A program made the position numbers and the translations under genes. A stretch of DNA of 64,000 nt from the NCBI GenBank assembly GCA_910588185.1, contig CAJUQR010000001.1:62001-126000 (forward strand). The letters run 5' to 3'. This stretch comes from an uncultured Peptostreptococcaceae bacterium (GTDB taxonomy: Bacteria > Bacillota > Clostridia > Peptostreptococcales > Anaerovoracaceae). A model generated the notes under the pieces. The model was not told the origin of the DNA, ran no database searches, and was given only the letters and a program-made list of their open reading frames with translations. Shown piece by piece: positions 1 through 7,360 of this stretch (position 1 is its first letter; the number at the start of each line of letters is the position of its first letter).

Positions 1-59
1 AGGACATTTTCTTCCTTAACTATTCCATCTGTTACTATCTTTTCTTCTAAAAAGTTCAT
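1..59 (-). CDS. Start of a probable xanthine phosphoribosyltransferase (partial)
   Basis: Only about 20 codons are visible; the gene runs off the left edge. The peptide starts MNFLEEKI, continues with DGIVKEENVL, and resembles the N-terminus of Xpt-type purine phosphoribosyltransferases, which convert xanthine and PRPP to XMP. A GGAGGAG ribosome binding site lies about 4 nt before the ATG, so the start is well supported; the product name rests on a short match and is tentative. No purine riboswitch fits between it and the upstream terminator. Confidence 0.45.
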   Translation of the reverse strand, partial: MNFLEEKIVTDGIVKEENV

Positions 60-86
60 TTACTCCTCCATCTACTGTATTATAAC

Positions 87-114
87 TAAAAAAGAGAGCC
101 CCACAGGCTCTCTT
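87..114 (-). terminator. Rho-independent terminator of the sodium symporter gene
   Basis: AAGAGAGCC (92-100) pairs with GGCTCTCTT (106-114) around the loop CCACA. On the minus strand the stem is followed by a T-rich run. It lies 20 bp after the symporter stop codon. Confidence 0.85.
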
Positions 115-132
115 GTTATAAACATATTTTCT

Positions 133-1539
133 TTAGCTGAACATGCCAAGCCCGAAGAAGCTGTCAAGCTGACCAAGCAATATGATTACCATCATTACAG
201 GCGCAACGAACTTTATACAGAAATCATAAAATCTCTTAGTCCTAAACTTATTGCCATTAAGGGTAACTTCTTCATCAACCCATGCAGTAGGAATAACAAT
301 AGCACAATAACATGCTCCAAGCGGCATCAAAATACCTTCTGATATTAAATCTATAGAGTCAAGCCATGTACTTTGTCCAAAGAACTGAGGAAATCCATTG
401 GCTCCAAGTCCATCTATAGAAACAAGTGAAGCAGTTATGGCAATGCTTATTCCAAGCATTGTAGCATACTTCTTTCTGTTAGGCTTCTTACCTTTTTCAA
501 TGGCCTTGTCCATAGCTACAGCTGTTATTCCTTCAAGCAATGAGATTGATGAAGTAATTGCTGCTATGAATACCAGTCCATACATTAAAAATCCAAAAAT
601 AGGCCCAAATTTACCCATAGAGTTAAACACTGTCTGCAAAGTGATAAATAACAATCCAGGTCCCTGTCCAGGCTCAAGTCCTGAAGCAAATATTGCCGGC
701 ATAGTTGCAAGACCTGCCATTATTGCAATTATTGTATCTGCAAAAGGTATCACCAATGCGCTTCTCTCAAGGCTTTGCTCTTTTGGAATATATGAACCAT
801 AAGCTATCATAATAGCCATTCCAAGTGACAGTGAAAAGAACATCTGACCACCTGCTACCGAAAGAACCGTAATCCATCCTGTTCCTTCAAAGGCTGACCA
901 ATCAGGCTTGAACATAAATTCAATACCTGCCGAAGCTCCCGGCAATGTCACACTTCTTATTATTACTATAACAAGCATTACAAACAGTGCAGGCATAGCT
1001 ATAGATGTAAACTTTTCTATTCCGCCGGAAACGCCTCCTCTTACTACAAGAACTGTGAGGATTACAAATATCAGCGAGAATATAACAGTCTGAAGCATAT
1101 CTGACGTAAACTCGCCAAAGAAAGCACCGCTGTCTTGACCGTTCACTCCCCAACCTGCTCCGAACAAGTCTCCTAAATTCGCTATAGCATATTTTATGCA
1201 ATATCCGCCAAGCATTGAATAGAAAGATAATATCATCCAAGGTGCAATGGCTCCCATCCAGCCTATAAATGCATACTTTTTAGATAACGTCTCATAAGCT
1301 CCTACAACGCCTTTACCTGTTCTTCTTCCAAGAGCAAGCTCAGTCATAAGAATAACATAACCCACAAGTACTACTAAAATCAAATAGAGAACCAAAAATG
1401 CAAAGCCGCCGTTGGCGCCCATCTTATATGGAAATCCCCAGAGGTTGCCAAGTCCCACAGCAGAACCTACAGCAGCCATTAAGAATCCTATATTAGAACC
1501 AAATTGACCCTTATGATTTTCCTGTTGCTTTTTTTCCAT
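133..1539 (-). CDS. Sodium-dependent symporter, NSS/SNF (LeuT-fold) family
   Basis: Expected to import an amino acid or related small molecule across the cytoplasmic membrane with Na+; the substrate cannot be read from sequence. Residues 25-32 (GSAVGLGN) are the TM1 signature, and about ten further hydrophobic segments follow; 468 residues suits an 11-12 TM bacterial member. The usual W-R-F-P-Y after GLGN reads W-G-F-P-Y, so the position of the LeuT extracellular-gate arginine is Gly35. GGAGGAG lies 4 nt before the ATG. It has its own promoter and terminator and so appears monocistronic. Confidence 0.9.
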   Translation of the reverse strand: MEKKQQENHKGQFGSNIGFLMAAVGSAVGLGNLWGFPYKMGANGGFAFLVLYLILVVLVGYVILMTELALGRRTGKGVVGAYETLSKKYAFIGWMGAIAPWMILSFYSMLGGYCIKYAIANLGDLFGAGWGVNGQDSGAFFGEFTSDMLQTVIFSLIFVILTVLVVRGGVSGGIEKFTSIAMPALFVMLVIVIIRSVTLPGASAGIEFMFKPDWSAFEGTGWITVLSVAGGQMFFSLSLGMAIMIAYGSYIPKEQSLERSALVIPFADTIIAIMAGLATMPAIFASGLEPGQGPGLLFITLQTVFNSMGKFGPIFGFLMYGLVFIAAITSSISLLEGITAVAMDKAIEKGKKPNRKKYATMLGISIAITASLVSIDGLGANGFPQFFGQSTWLDSIDLISEGILMPLGACYCAIVIPTAWVDEEVTLNGNKFRTKRFYDFCIKFVAPVMMVIILLGQLDSFFGLGMFS

Positions 1540-1594
1540 TAAAACTCCTCCTATATTTTACTTAATCACACTCTCATATGGTCATAGTATTTTT

Positions 1595-1623
1595 ACTTTA
1601 ACAAAATAAACTATTTTTGTCAA
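1595..1623 (-). promoter_or_regulatory. Sigma-A-type promoter for the sodium symporter
   Basis: On the minus strand TTGACA (1623-1618) and TAAAGT (1600-1595) are separated by 17 bp, about 56 bp before the symporter ATG. The -35 is perfect and the -10 matches at four positions. Confidence 0.65.
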
Positions 1624-1640
1624 CAAATATGCATTATCAC

Positions 1641-1670
1641 TTGAATTTTATGGTAAAATATCTTTATAAC
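1641..1670 (+). promoter_or_regulatory. Candidate promoter for the YbaK-type gene
   Basis: TTGAAT (1641-1646) and TATAAC (1665-1670) with an 18-bp spacer lie 45 bp before the ATG at 1715. An alternative extended -10, TGATACAAT, ends at 1681. Either would drive the divergent plus-strand pair. Confidence 0.4.
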
Positions 1671-1714
1671 TATGATACAATAAATTTATAAAAAATAAAC
1701 GAGAGGTTAAAATT

Positions 1715-2200
1715 ATGGCAATAGAAATAGTTCGAGAATATTTTAAGCAATTAGGCATAGAAGATAGAATAATGGAATTTGACGTTTCAAGTGCAACTGT
1801 AGAATTGGCAGCACTTGCTGTGGGAGTAGAAGGCGCAAGGATTTGCAAAACGTTATCTTTTAAAGACGGTGATAACGGCTGCATTCTGATACAAACTGCC
1901 GGTGATGCAAAAATTGACAACCGCAAATTTAAAGATACGTTTGGACAAAAAGCAAAAATGCTTTCTCCGGACGAAGTCATAGCTTTTACAGGCCATGCAA
2001 TAGGAGGAGTATGCGCTTTTGGAATAAATAATGATAATGTAAAAATATTCTGCGATGAATCACTTAAGAGATTTGAAACTATCTTCCCTGCGTGCGGCAG
2101 CAGTAACAGCGCAATAGAGTTTACATGTGAAGAACTTTACAAATATTCTAACGCAATAGAATGGATAGATGTATGCAAACTTCCTGAGCAGACATCATAA
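1715..2200 (+). CDS. YbaK/EbsC-type aminoacyl-tRNA deacylase
   Basis: Member of the YbaK/ProX editing family, freestanding cytoplasmic proteins that hydrolyse mischarged tRNA (classically Cys-tRNA(Pro)). At 161 residues it is a single editing domain. The conserved lysine is K45 in ICKTL, and GHAIGGVCAFG near residues 93-103 matches the family's glycine-rich loop. GAGAGG lies about 10 nt before the ATG. The YitT-family gene follows after 19 bp and is probably co-transcribed, although the two functions have no evident link. The exact substrate among YbaK, YeaK and ProX types cannot be assigned by eye. Confidence 0.88.
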   Translation: MAIEIVREYFKQLGIEDRIMEFDVSSATVELAALAVGVEGARICKTLSFKDGDNGCILIQTAGDAKIDNRKFKDTFGQKAKMLSPDEVIAFTGHAIGGVCAFGINNDNVKIFCDESLKRFETIFPACGSSNSAIEFTCEELYKYSNAIEWIDVCKLPEQTS

Positions 2201-2219
2201 TAAAAGATTGGTAGATATA

Positions 2220-3089
2220 ATGTTAAAAGAAAAGAAAAGTAAAATAAAAAATGAAATATTAATGTTTTTGTATTTAACATTTGCTTCAGCAGTACTGGCC
2301 TTTAGCTTAAAAAGCTTTGTTCAGGTAGGAGGTCTAATCCCCGGGGGCTTCAGCGGACTTGCAATTCTTATTCAGCAAATTGTTCATCAGTTTTTGAATG
2401 TAGATTTGTCCTTTTCCGTAATTTATTTGCCTCTCAACTTAATACCTGCTTATATAGGCTTAAAATATATAGGTAAAAAATTTACTGTCTATTCTTTTTA
2501 TGTAGTTTTTCTTTCCAGTATTTTAACAGACATTTTCCCAGTAGTTAAAATCACGTCTGACATATTGCTTATCAGCATTTTTGGCGGAATATTGGGAAGC
2601 ATAGCCATAAGCATCTGCCTCATAAACGGTGCCAGCGGCGGCGGAACTGATTTCATTTCTATATATTTTTCAGAGAAAAAAGGCGTCGACACGTGGAACT
2701 ATATACTCTTAGCCAATGTCGTCATATTAACTATTGCCGGAATCCTATTTGGCTTCGACATTGCCTTATATTCCATAATACACCAATACGCCGCTACACA
2801 GGTTATTCAGCTACTTTTTAAGAGATATCAAAAAGACACGCTCTTAATCATTACTCAGCTCCCAGGCGCAGTATACGGCAAGCTCAGACAAATAACCAAC
2901 CATGATGCTACATTGATACAAGGCACCGGATGCTTTGAAGGAGCTCCGCGCCACATAATGTATTCCGTTGTCGGCAGAGAGCAAGTAGATAAAGTTATTT
3001 CAGAAATAAAAAAGATAGACCCAAAAGCCTTTATAAATGTTATCCGCACAGAACAACTCAATGGAATGTTCTATAAAAGGCCGTATTAA
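2220..3089 (+). CDS. YitT-family membrane protein (DUF161 + DUF2179)
   Basis: A five- to six-TM protein (residues about 10-195) followed by a soluble C-terminal DUF2179 domain (about 205-280, around the GTGCFEGAPRHIMYSVV region), the standard YitT architecture. Function is unknown; relatives are widespread and often multicopy in Bacillota. I place the start at the ATG at 2220, giving 289 residues; a frame-open extension back to 2169 would overlap the upstream gene and adds a hydrophilic segment that does not look like family sequence. The ribosome binding site is weak, suggesting translational coupling to the YbaK-type gene. Confidence 0.85.
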   Translation: MLKEKKSKIKNEILMFLYLTFASAVLAFSLKSFVQVGGLIPGGFSGLAILIQQIVHQFLNVDLSFSVIYLPLNLIPAYIGLKYIGKKFTVYSFYVVFLSSILTDIFPVVKITSDILLISIFGGILGSIAISICLINGASGGGTDFISIYFSEKKGVDTWNYILLANVVILTIAGILFGFDIALYSIIHQYAATQVIQLLFKRYQKDTLLIITQLPGAVYGKLRQITNHDATLIQGTGCFEGAPRHIMYSVVGREQVDKVISEIKKIDPKAFINVIRTEQLNGMFYKRPY

Positions 3090-3103
3090 GGTCTATCTGA
3101 CTC

Positions 3104-3367
3104 CTATATGGCTGTAAATATGAGCAGCAGTACTGCTCCGGGCAGTCCCAGTATTCCAACTATTACAGCATTCAACATGTTTAGGGGTATCATAATATTA
3201 AAACTTGCCCCTATCAAATTAAACACAAAAATTAATACTCCCCCTATTACACTGTTGAGCGCAAGCTTCAATATCATCTTTAACGGCCACAAAAATATCC
3301 TTCCAAAAATAAATATCAATATAATTGCACCTACATACGTAAGAAAAACGTTAATCTCTAATCCCAT
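3104..3367 (-). CDS. bofA: BofA-family protein (pro-sigma-K processing inhibitor type)
   Basis: Small membrane protein of 87 residues with three hydrophobic segments and the C-terminal signature VGILGLPGAVLL typical of BofA. In Bacillus, BofA holds the SpoIVFB protease inactive in the mother cell until the forespore checkpoint; many clostridia keep a BofA-like protein without the full pathway. The ATG at 3367 is chosen because GGAGG lies 8 nt upstream; a TTG at 3382 would overlap that site. It sits beside recR and yaaL as in Bacillus. The 14-bp gap to the end of the YitT gene makes the two genes tail to tail, with no clear terminator between them. Confidence 0.85.
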   Translation of the reverse strand: MGLEINVFLTYVGAIILIFIFGRIFLWPLKMILKLALNSVIGGVLIFVFNLIGASFNIMIPLNMLNAVIVGILGLPGAVLLLIFTAI

Positions 3368-3446
3368 ATTCTTTTCCTCCAACTTGTATAAAATATGACG
3401 TTTTGGAATAAAATAGAATTAAATAAGCAAGAAAGGTGTGATAGCA

Positions 3447-3722
3447 TTGACTAATTCTATCAGAGAAAAGATCCTGAAAGGATATAATCTTACATGCGAC
3501 AAAGTTAGAGGGTCAAATGCCCTCAAACAAAACACTTCCGAAAACGATCCTTTATACAATTCGATTAATTCTGCCCGCTTTGAGCTGGAACAAGCAGTAT
3601 CCACATTTAATGAATTAACAGACGATAAGGCTATAGACTATGCCTCCTATAACCTTTTAGCCGCAAGAGCTAAATATTCATACTTGATTAAACTGGCAAA
3701 AGAAAAAAATTTATCTCTCTGA
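3447..3722 (+). CDS. yaaL: YaaL-family (DUF2508) small protein
   Basis: A soluble, mostly helical protein of about 91 residues of unknown function, recognised as YaaL/DUF2508 by its length, its FELEQAVSTFNELTDDKAIDY-like helix (residues 46-66) and its position between recR and bofA. The TTG at 3447 is preferred because AAAGGTG ends 8 nt upstream; a GTG at 3438 overlaps that site. Unlike in Bacillus, where yaaL is co-directional with recR and bofA, it is on the opposite strand here. The stop codon lies inside the stem of the downstream terminator. Confidence 0.8.
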   Translation: MTNSIREKILKGYNLTCDKVRGSNALKQNTSENDPLYNSINSARFELEQAVSTFNELTDDKAIDYASYNLLAARAKYSYLIKLAKEKNLSL

Positions 3723-3746
3723 GACAGACTCAGAGAGATTTTTTTA
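3713..3746. terminator. Bidirectional terminator between yaaL and recR
   Basis: ATCTCTCTGAG (3713-3723) pairs perfectly with CTCAGAGAGAT (3729-3739) around ACAGA. A T-run follows on the plus strand (3739-3746) and a weaker A/T run on the other side. It serves the convergent genes yaaL and recR and overlaps the yaaL stop codon. Confidence 0.88.
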
Positions 3747-4343
3747 TAATTCTCTACGACCTTCTACAGCTTTGAGAAGCGTCACCTCGTCAGCATACTC
3801 CAAATCGCCTCCTACAGGAAGGCCATGAGCAATTCTGGTAACTTTTATTCCGGCCGGCTTTAAAAGTCTTGCTATATACATAGCTGTAGCTTCACCTTCA
3901 ATATTTGGATTTGTAGCCACTATAACCTCTTTTATGTCTTTTTCTTGAAGTCTCTTAATCAGAGATTTCAAATTTATATCATCAGGTCCTATCCCATCCA
4001 TAGGAGAAATAACCCCATTAAGAACATGATAAAGTCCATCAAATTCTTTAATTCTCTCCATGGCAGCTACATCACGGGGACTTTCCACAACGCAAATTAT
4101 GTCTTCCCTTCTGCTATTATCCGAACATATTACACAAGGATCCTGATCCGTTAAATTGCCGCAAACACTACAATATTTCATTTCTGATTTTGCTTCCGTT
4201 ATGGCATCAGCCAAACCCTTAGCTTCATTGTCTTCAAGGGATAATATATGGAATGCAAGACGCTGAGCAGACTTATACCCTATACCAGGCAATTTAGATA
4301 ACTCATTTATCAATTTTGCAAGGGGTCTTGGATATTGTTTCAT
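3744..4343 (-). CDS. recR: Recombination mediator RecR
   Basis: RecR (199 residues) acts with RecF/RecO to load RecA on SSB-coated gapped DNA. Order: helix-hairpin-helix near 10-30 (LPGIGYKSAQRLA), a four-cysteine zinc finger (C58, C61, C70, C73), then a Toprim domain from about 80 to 175 and a C-terminal Walker-B-like segment. Length is standard. GGAG lies 9 nt before the ATG. The gene follows ebfC by 12 bp in a dnaX-ebfC-recR operon. Confidence 0.97.
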   Translation of the reverse strand: MKQYPRPLAKLINELSKLPGIGYKSAQRLAFHILSLEDNEAKGLADAITEAKSEMKYCSVCGNLTDQDPCVICSDNSRREDIICVVESPRDVAAMERIKEFDGLYHVLNGVISPMDGIGPDDINLKSLIKRLQEKDIKEVIVATNPNIEGEATAMYIARLLKPAGIKVTRIAHGLPVGGDLEYADEVTLLKAVEGRREL

Positions 4344-4355
4344 CTTTCGCCGCTC

Positions 4356-4703
4356 CTATAATCCTGGTATGCCAAGTCCGCCGGTTATCTTGCTCATTTC
4401 GTTATTGGATATTTCTTCAATCTGACGCAATCCTTCATTGACAGCCACAATAACAAGATCTTGAAGCATCTCAACATCATCAGGATCTACAACTTCAGGT
4501 TTAATTTGCAAACTTTTAAGCTCTTTCTTGCCACTTACCGTAACTGTCACAGCTCCACCGCCCGCAGTAGTAGTGACTTCTTTTTCCTCTATCTCAGCCT
4601 GCATCATTTCCATCTTTCTCTGCATTGCCTGCATCTGCTGAAGCTGTTTCTGCATGCCTCCGCCACCTGACGGTCTTTTTCCGGCTCTCATTCCTTTTCC
4701 CAT
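4356..4703 (-). CDS. ebfC: YbaB/EbfC-family nucleoid-associated protein
   Basis: A small DNA-binding protein of 115 residues, usually a tweezer-shaped dimer found between dnaX and recR. Residues 1-17 are Gly/Lys/Arg rich, followed by a Met/Gln-rich helix (about 17-45) and the conserved VTVTVSGKKELKSLQI strand region (about 53-68). A C-terminal helix ends with ITGGLGIPGL, a typical family ending. It probably modulates nucleoid structure or assists recombination; the family role is not settled. It is 15 bp from dnaX and 12 bp from recR. Confidence 0.93.
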   Translation of the reverse strand: MGKGMRAGKRPSGGGGMQKQLQQMQAMQRKMEMMQAEIEEKEVTTTAGGGAVTVTVSGKKELKSLQIKPEVVDPDDVEMLQDLVIVAVNEGLRQIEEISNNEMSKITGGLGIPGL

Positions 4704-4718
4704 TTCAATCCTCCCAAT

Positions 4719-6296
4719 CTATTCTATATCTATGCTTATTCCAAGAATGTCTCCTGCTTCTTTGGCTAAATCCTCAATAGTCTGGCCGGTTTCAGCAACA
4801 TTCTCTTTTTCTTCTTTTAATATACATACAAGTTTTAGACGTTTCCCTGTATGTTCTTCCATCAATTTTTCTATCTGTTCTTTTTTTTGTTCAACATATC
4901 GTTTAGTAAAGCTGCTTCCGGCAAGCACCACAAAACTATCTTCAGTTACTTGATGAAGGCTGGTGCCGCTTCTTATGAGATTAAAACTTCCTGCGCTTCC
5001 TTCACCTTCTTCGAATATTCTATGCCACAAATTATCGTTATCTTCATTCAAAGTAGGAATTGCTTCCTCCTTAAGTACTGACTCTTGCTCAAACGGCTCT
5101 TCAATCTTTTCGGATTTAGTATTTTCCTTAGATAATTCCACCATCTTTTGAAGTTCACTATGTGAAACTGATCTTGCAGAGTCATGCTGAACACGAGGTT
5201 TAATTTCTTCCTTCTCTCCTCCTGCTGCTATTGCAACTATTGCAAGTTCAAGCAGTACTCTTGGATTTGTAGACCAGCGAGCGTCGTTTATAGTTTTGGA
5301 AAGTCTGGTTACTGCATAATCTATTTCTTCAAGTGAAATCTGTTTGCTCTGCTCGTTAAGCCGTTTCAAGTTTTCGGAAGACATACTCAGCATATCTTCT
5401 GCATCCTTTACGAACTTAGTGATTAGAAGCCCCCTATAGTGGCTGACCCAATCCTTCATTATCTGCTTAACATCTTTACCCTCTTGGAGAACGTTATTCA
5501 AAAGAATCAATGCTTCAGCTGACTTTTTCAAAGACACAAGTTCTGTTAAATCCAAGAAAAACTCTTCTCCTGTAGTTCCAACATATTCAAGAACTTTTTC
5601 TCTGTCAATGTGCTTATCGCCGCCTGCAAGCACCTGGTCCAAAATGCTGAGTCCGTCTCTTACAGAACCGTCTGCACAATTTGCTAAGAGCCTAGCTGCA
5701 TCTTCGGTCACGTCAACGCCTCTCTCAAGACATATCTGCTTCATATTTTCAGCGATGGTTTTCTGGGAAACCCTTCTAAAATCAAGCCTCATACATCTTG
5801 ATAATATAGTAGGCGGCAATTTTTGCGGTTCTGTAGTTGCAAGTATAAACATCACATGTTCAGGCGGTTCTTCCAAAGTCTTTAAAAGTGCATTGAACGC
5901 CCCTGTAGAAAGCATGTGAACTTCATCTATTATATAAACCTTTTTCCTGCCCAGCGCTGGAGGATATTTGACGCTTTCTCTAAGTTCTCTTATATTCTCA
6001 ACGCCATTGTTAGATGCCGCGTCTATCTCTACAACATCCATAAAATTCCCATCTTTTATTGCTTTGCAATGTTCACAAGTTCCGCATGGTCTTGCCCCAT
6101 CTGACAGACAGTTCACTCCCTTGGCAAGAATCCTTGCTGTGGTAGTCTTGCCTGTTCCTCTTGTGCCGCAAAAAAGATACGCATGATTCACACTATTTGT
6201 TTGTATCTGATTGCTGAGAATTTTTACTATATGCTCTTGTCCTAAAATTTCCTCAAAAACTTCAGGCCTGTGACTTCTGTATAGTGCAGTATACAT
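4719..6296 (-). CDS. dnaX: DNA polymerase III gamma/tau subunit
   Basis: Clamp-loader ATPase of the replisome. Walker A GTRGTGKTT is at 44-52, a zinc module uses C62, C70, C73 and C76, Walker B is in IIDEVHML (about 120-127), and the arginine-finger/sensor region ILSRCMRLDF lies near 165-175. A linker rich in Glu/Lys follows after about 370, then a tau-type C-terminal domain. At 525 residues it is shorter than E. coli tau and typical of clostridia. AAGGAG precedes the ATG. The SRP RNA gene immediately upstream repeats the Bacillus scr-dnaX order. Confidence 0.97.
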   Translation of the reverse strand: MYTALYRSHRPEVFEEILGQEHIVKILSNQIQTNSVNHAYLFCGTRGTGKTTTARILAKGVNCLSDGARPCGTCEHCKAIKDGNFMDVVEIDAASNNGVENIRELRESVKYPPALGRKKVYIIDEVHMLSTGAFNALLKTLEEPPEHVMFILATTEPQKLPPTILSRCMRLDFRRVSQKTIAENMKQICLERGVDVTEDAARLLANCADGSVRDGLSILDQVLAGGDKHIDREKVLEYVGTTGEEFFLDLTELVSLKKSAEALILLNNVLQEGKDVKQIMKDWVSHYRGLLITKFVKDAEDMLSMSSENLKRLNEQSKQISLEEIDYAVTRLSKTINDARWSTNPRVLLELAIVAIAAGGEKEEIKPRVQHDSARSVSHSELQKMVELSKENTKSEKIEEPFEQESVLKEEAIPTLNEDNDNLWHRIFEEGEGSAGSFNLIRSGTSLHQVTEDSFVVLAGSSFTKRYVEQKKEQIEKLMEEHTGKRLKLVCILKEEKENVAETGQTIEDLAKEAGDILGISIDIE

Positions 6297-6321
6297 CGAC
6301 TTCTCCTTCTTATTAAAAATC

Positions 6322-6472
6322 GCCCTTGAAAAGCTCCGCGCAGGCGTTGGAGAAGGCTAGTCTGCGGCACATAAGAACTTCCGCTTATTGCTGCTTCCTT
6401 CCGGACCTGACAAGGTTCACAGTGTCCTATTGCGCAGGACCCAAACCATGCCGGGCGAAGCTTTTCAAAGGC
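6322..6472 (-). ncRNA. ffs: Signal recognition particle RNA (bacterial SRP RNA)
   Basis: On the minus strand the universally conserved domain IV core GTCAGGTCCGGAAGGAAGCA is present near 6395-6415, flanked by complementary arms. The ends TTGAAAAGCT and AGCTTTTCAA close the outer helix. The RNA scaffolds Ffh and FtsY in co-translational membrane targeting. The roughly 150-nt extent is estimated from the outer helix, and the exact ends are not certain. It lies directly upstream of dnaX and has its own promoter. Confidence 0.93.
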
Positions 6473-6489
6473 AATTTAGTTACTTGTTT

Positions 6490-6518
6490 ATTATATTGTT
6501 TTTCGTCCTCAAAGTCAA
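6490..6518 (-). promoter_or_regulatory. Promoter of the SRP RNA gene, -35 inside repeat copy A
   Basis: Minus strand TTGACT (6518-6513), a 17-bp spacer and a perfect TATAAT (6495-6490), placing the start near 6483. The -35 hexamer and part of the spacer belong to the terminal segment of the 308-bp repeat that begins at 6507, so the promoter is a hybrid of repeat and local sequence. Confidence 0.75.
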
Positions 6519-6814
6519 TAGCACGTGGTGCATGAGATGATGCTGTAGATTCATGTAATACGCATACCTCAAAACCCCGATGAACTTACGATTTCAAAGT
6601 AATTCCCAGGGTATGACCCCGAAAATCTTCGCTTTTTTGTTAATTTTGCAGGGTAAGAAGTCCGATAGAATTGGATTTTTTCTTGTAATACGCCTAATAT
6701 AGTACAAATTTTATAAAATTTCAGAAAATCTAACCCTGCAAAATCCCTTATTTAAACATCTTTTTCGGGGTCATACCCTGGGAAATGCCATAAAAAAGCT
6801 AAAACTTTGGGGGT
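6507..6814 (+). repeat. 308-bp repeat element, copy A (core in orientation 1)
   Basis: Same length as, and about 96% identical in its outer parts to, copy B at 8688. Outer parts 6507-6602 and 6785-6814 match B in direct orientation. Inner 23-bp perfect inverted repeats (6603-6625 and 6762-6784; arm begins TTCCCAGGGTATGACC) bound a 136-bp core (6626-6761) that matches copy B only after reverse complementing. The core holds a further 12-bp inverted repeat (ATTTTGCAGGGT at 6643, ACCCTGCAAAAT at 6733). The element ends are themselves imperfect inverted repeats (CCTCAAAGT..TAGC and the complement of the right end, CCCCAAAGT..TAGC). No coding capacity is seen; it looks MITE-like. Confidence 0.9.
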
Positions 6815-6927
6815 GGGGGTGAATAGAGCCGGTACTTTGCAGCAGTACATTCCAAACTGGAATTTTTAATAAATTTTACAGCTTTTCTTCTGTCACATCT
6901 AAAAACAAAGAACATAAATATAATTTA

Positions 6928-7359
6928 TCACAATGTAAACCGGACTTCATAAAAGAAGGTATCCTCTGATTCCGCAAAAATTTCCTTTAAAAGTTTATAT
7001 TCGCCTCTTTGCAATTTCCCATAATGTTCTTCAAAATTTATATTAACTTCTTCCGTTTTTCCTGCCTCTACAAAGTACATTTCTCCGGTCCAATCATCCT
7101 TACAATCTAACTCCGACCATATTTCATTATTCTTTATCATTAATATATATTTTGTTCCAAAACCTATAGTTTCGTTGCCTTTATTATAAATCCTGAGCTT
7201 ACATTCATTATCAGTCAAGGTACCTTCAATTATTTTGATATTTACATCTATAGTTGGTTTTTCTTTAATGATATCCGCCTTATTATCATCTTGTTTACTT
7301 GCACATGATACAAGCAAAACTATCAATACAGCTATTAAAAAAAATATAAAACGTTTCAT
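6928..7359 (-). CDS. Lipoprotein with a probable Ig-like (Big_14-type) domain
   Basis: A secreted, membrane-anchored protein of 143 residues: hydrophobic signal peptide 1-18 and lipobox LVSC with Cys19. The mature part resembles small bacterial Ig-like domains through the pattern IYNKGNETIGFGTKYIL (about 56-72), an internal W and a closing GEYKLLKEI-like strand. No catalytic residues are evident. Its ATG lies one base after the stop codon of the protease reading frame upstream (TAA-G-ATG), so it was evidently co-transcribed and translationally coupled. An accessory or inhibitory role toward that protease is possible but is only inferred from the coupling. Confidence 0.7.
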   Translation of the reverse strand: MKRFIFFLIAVLIVLLVSCASKQDDNKADIIKEKPTIDVNIKIIEGTLTDNECKLRIYNKGNETIGFGTKYILMIKNNEIWSELDCKDDWTGEMYFVEAGKTEEVNINFEEHYGKLQRGEYKLLKEIFAESEDTFFYEVRFTL

Positions 7360-7360
7360 C

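Noticed and set aside
60..132. Purine riboswitch expected before the xpt-like gene
   Set aside because: The space holds only the symporter terminator, a possible TATAAT and a ribosome binding site; there is no room for the aptamer.
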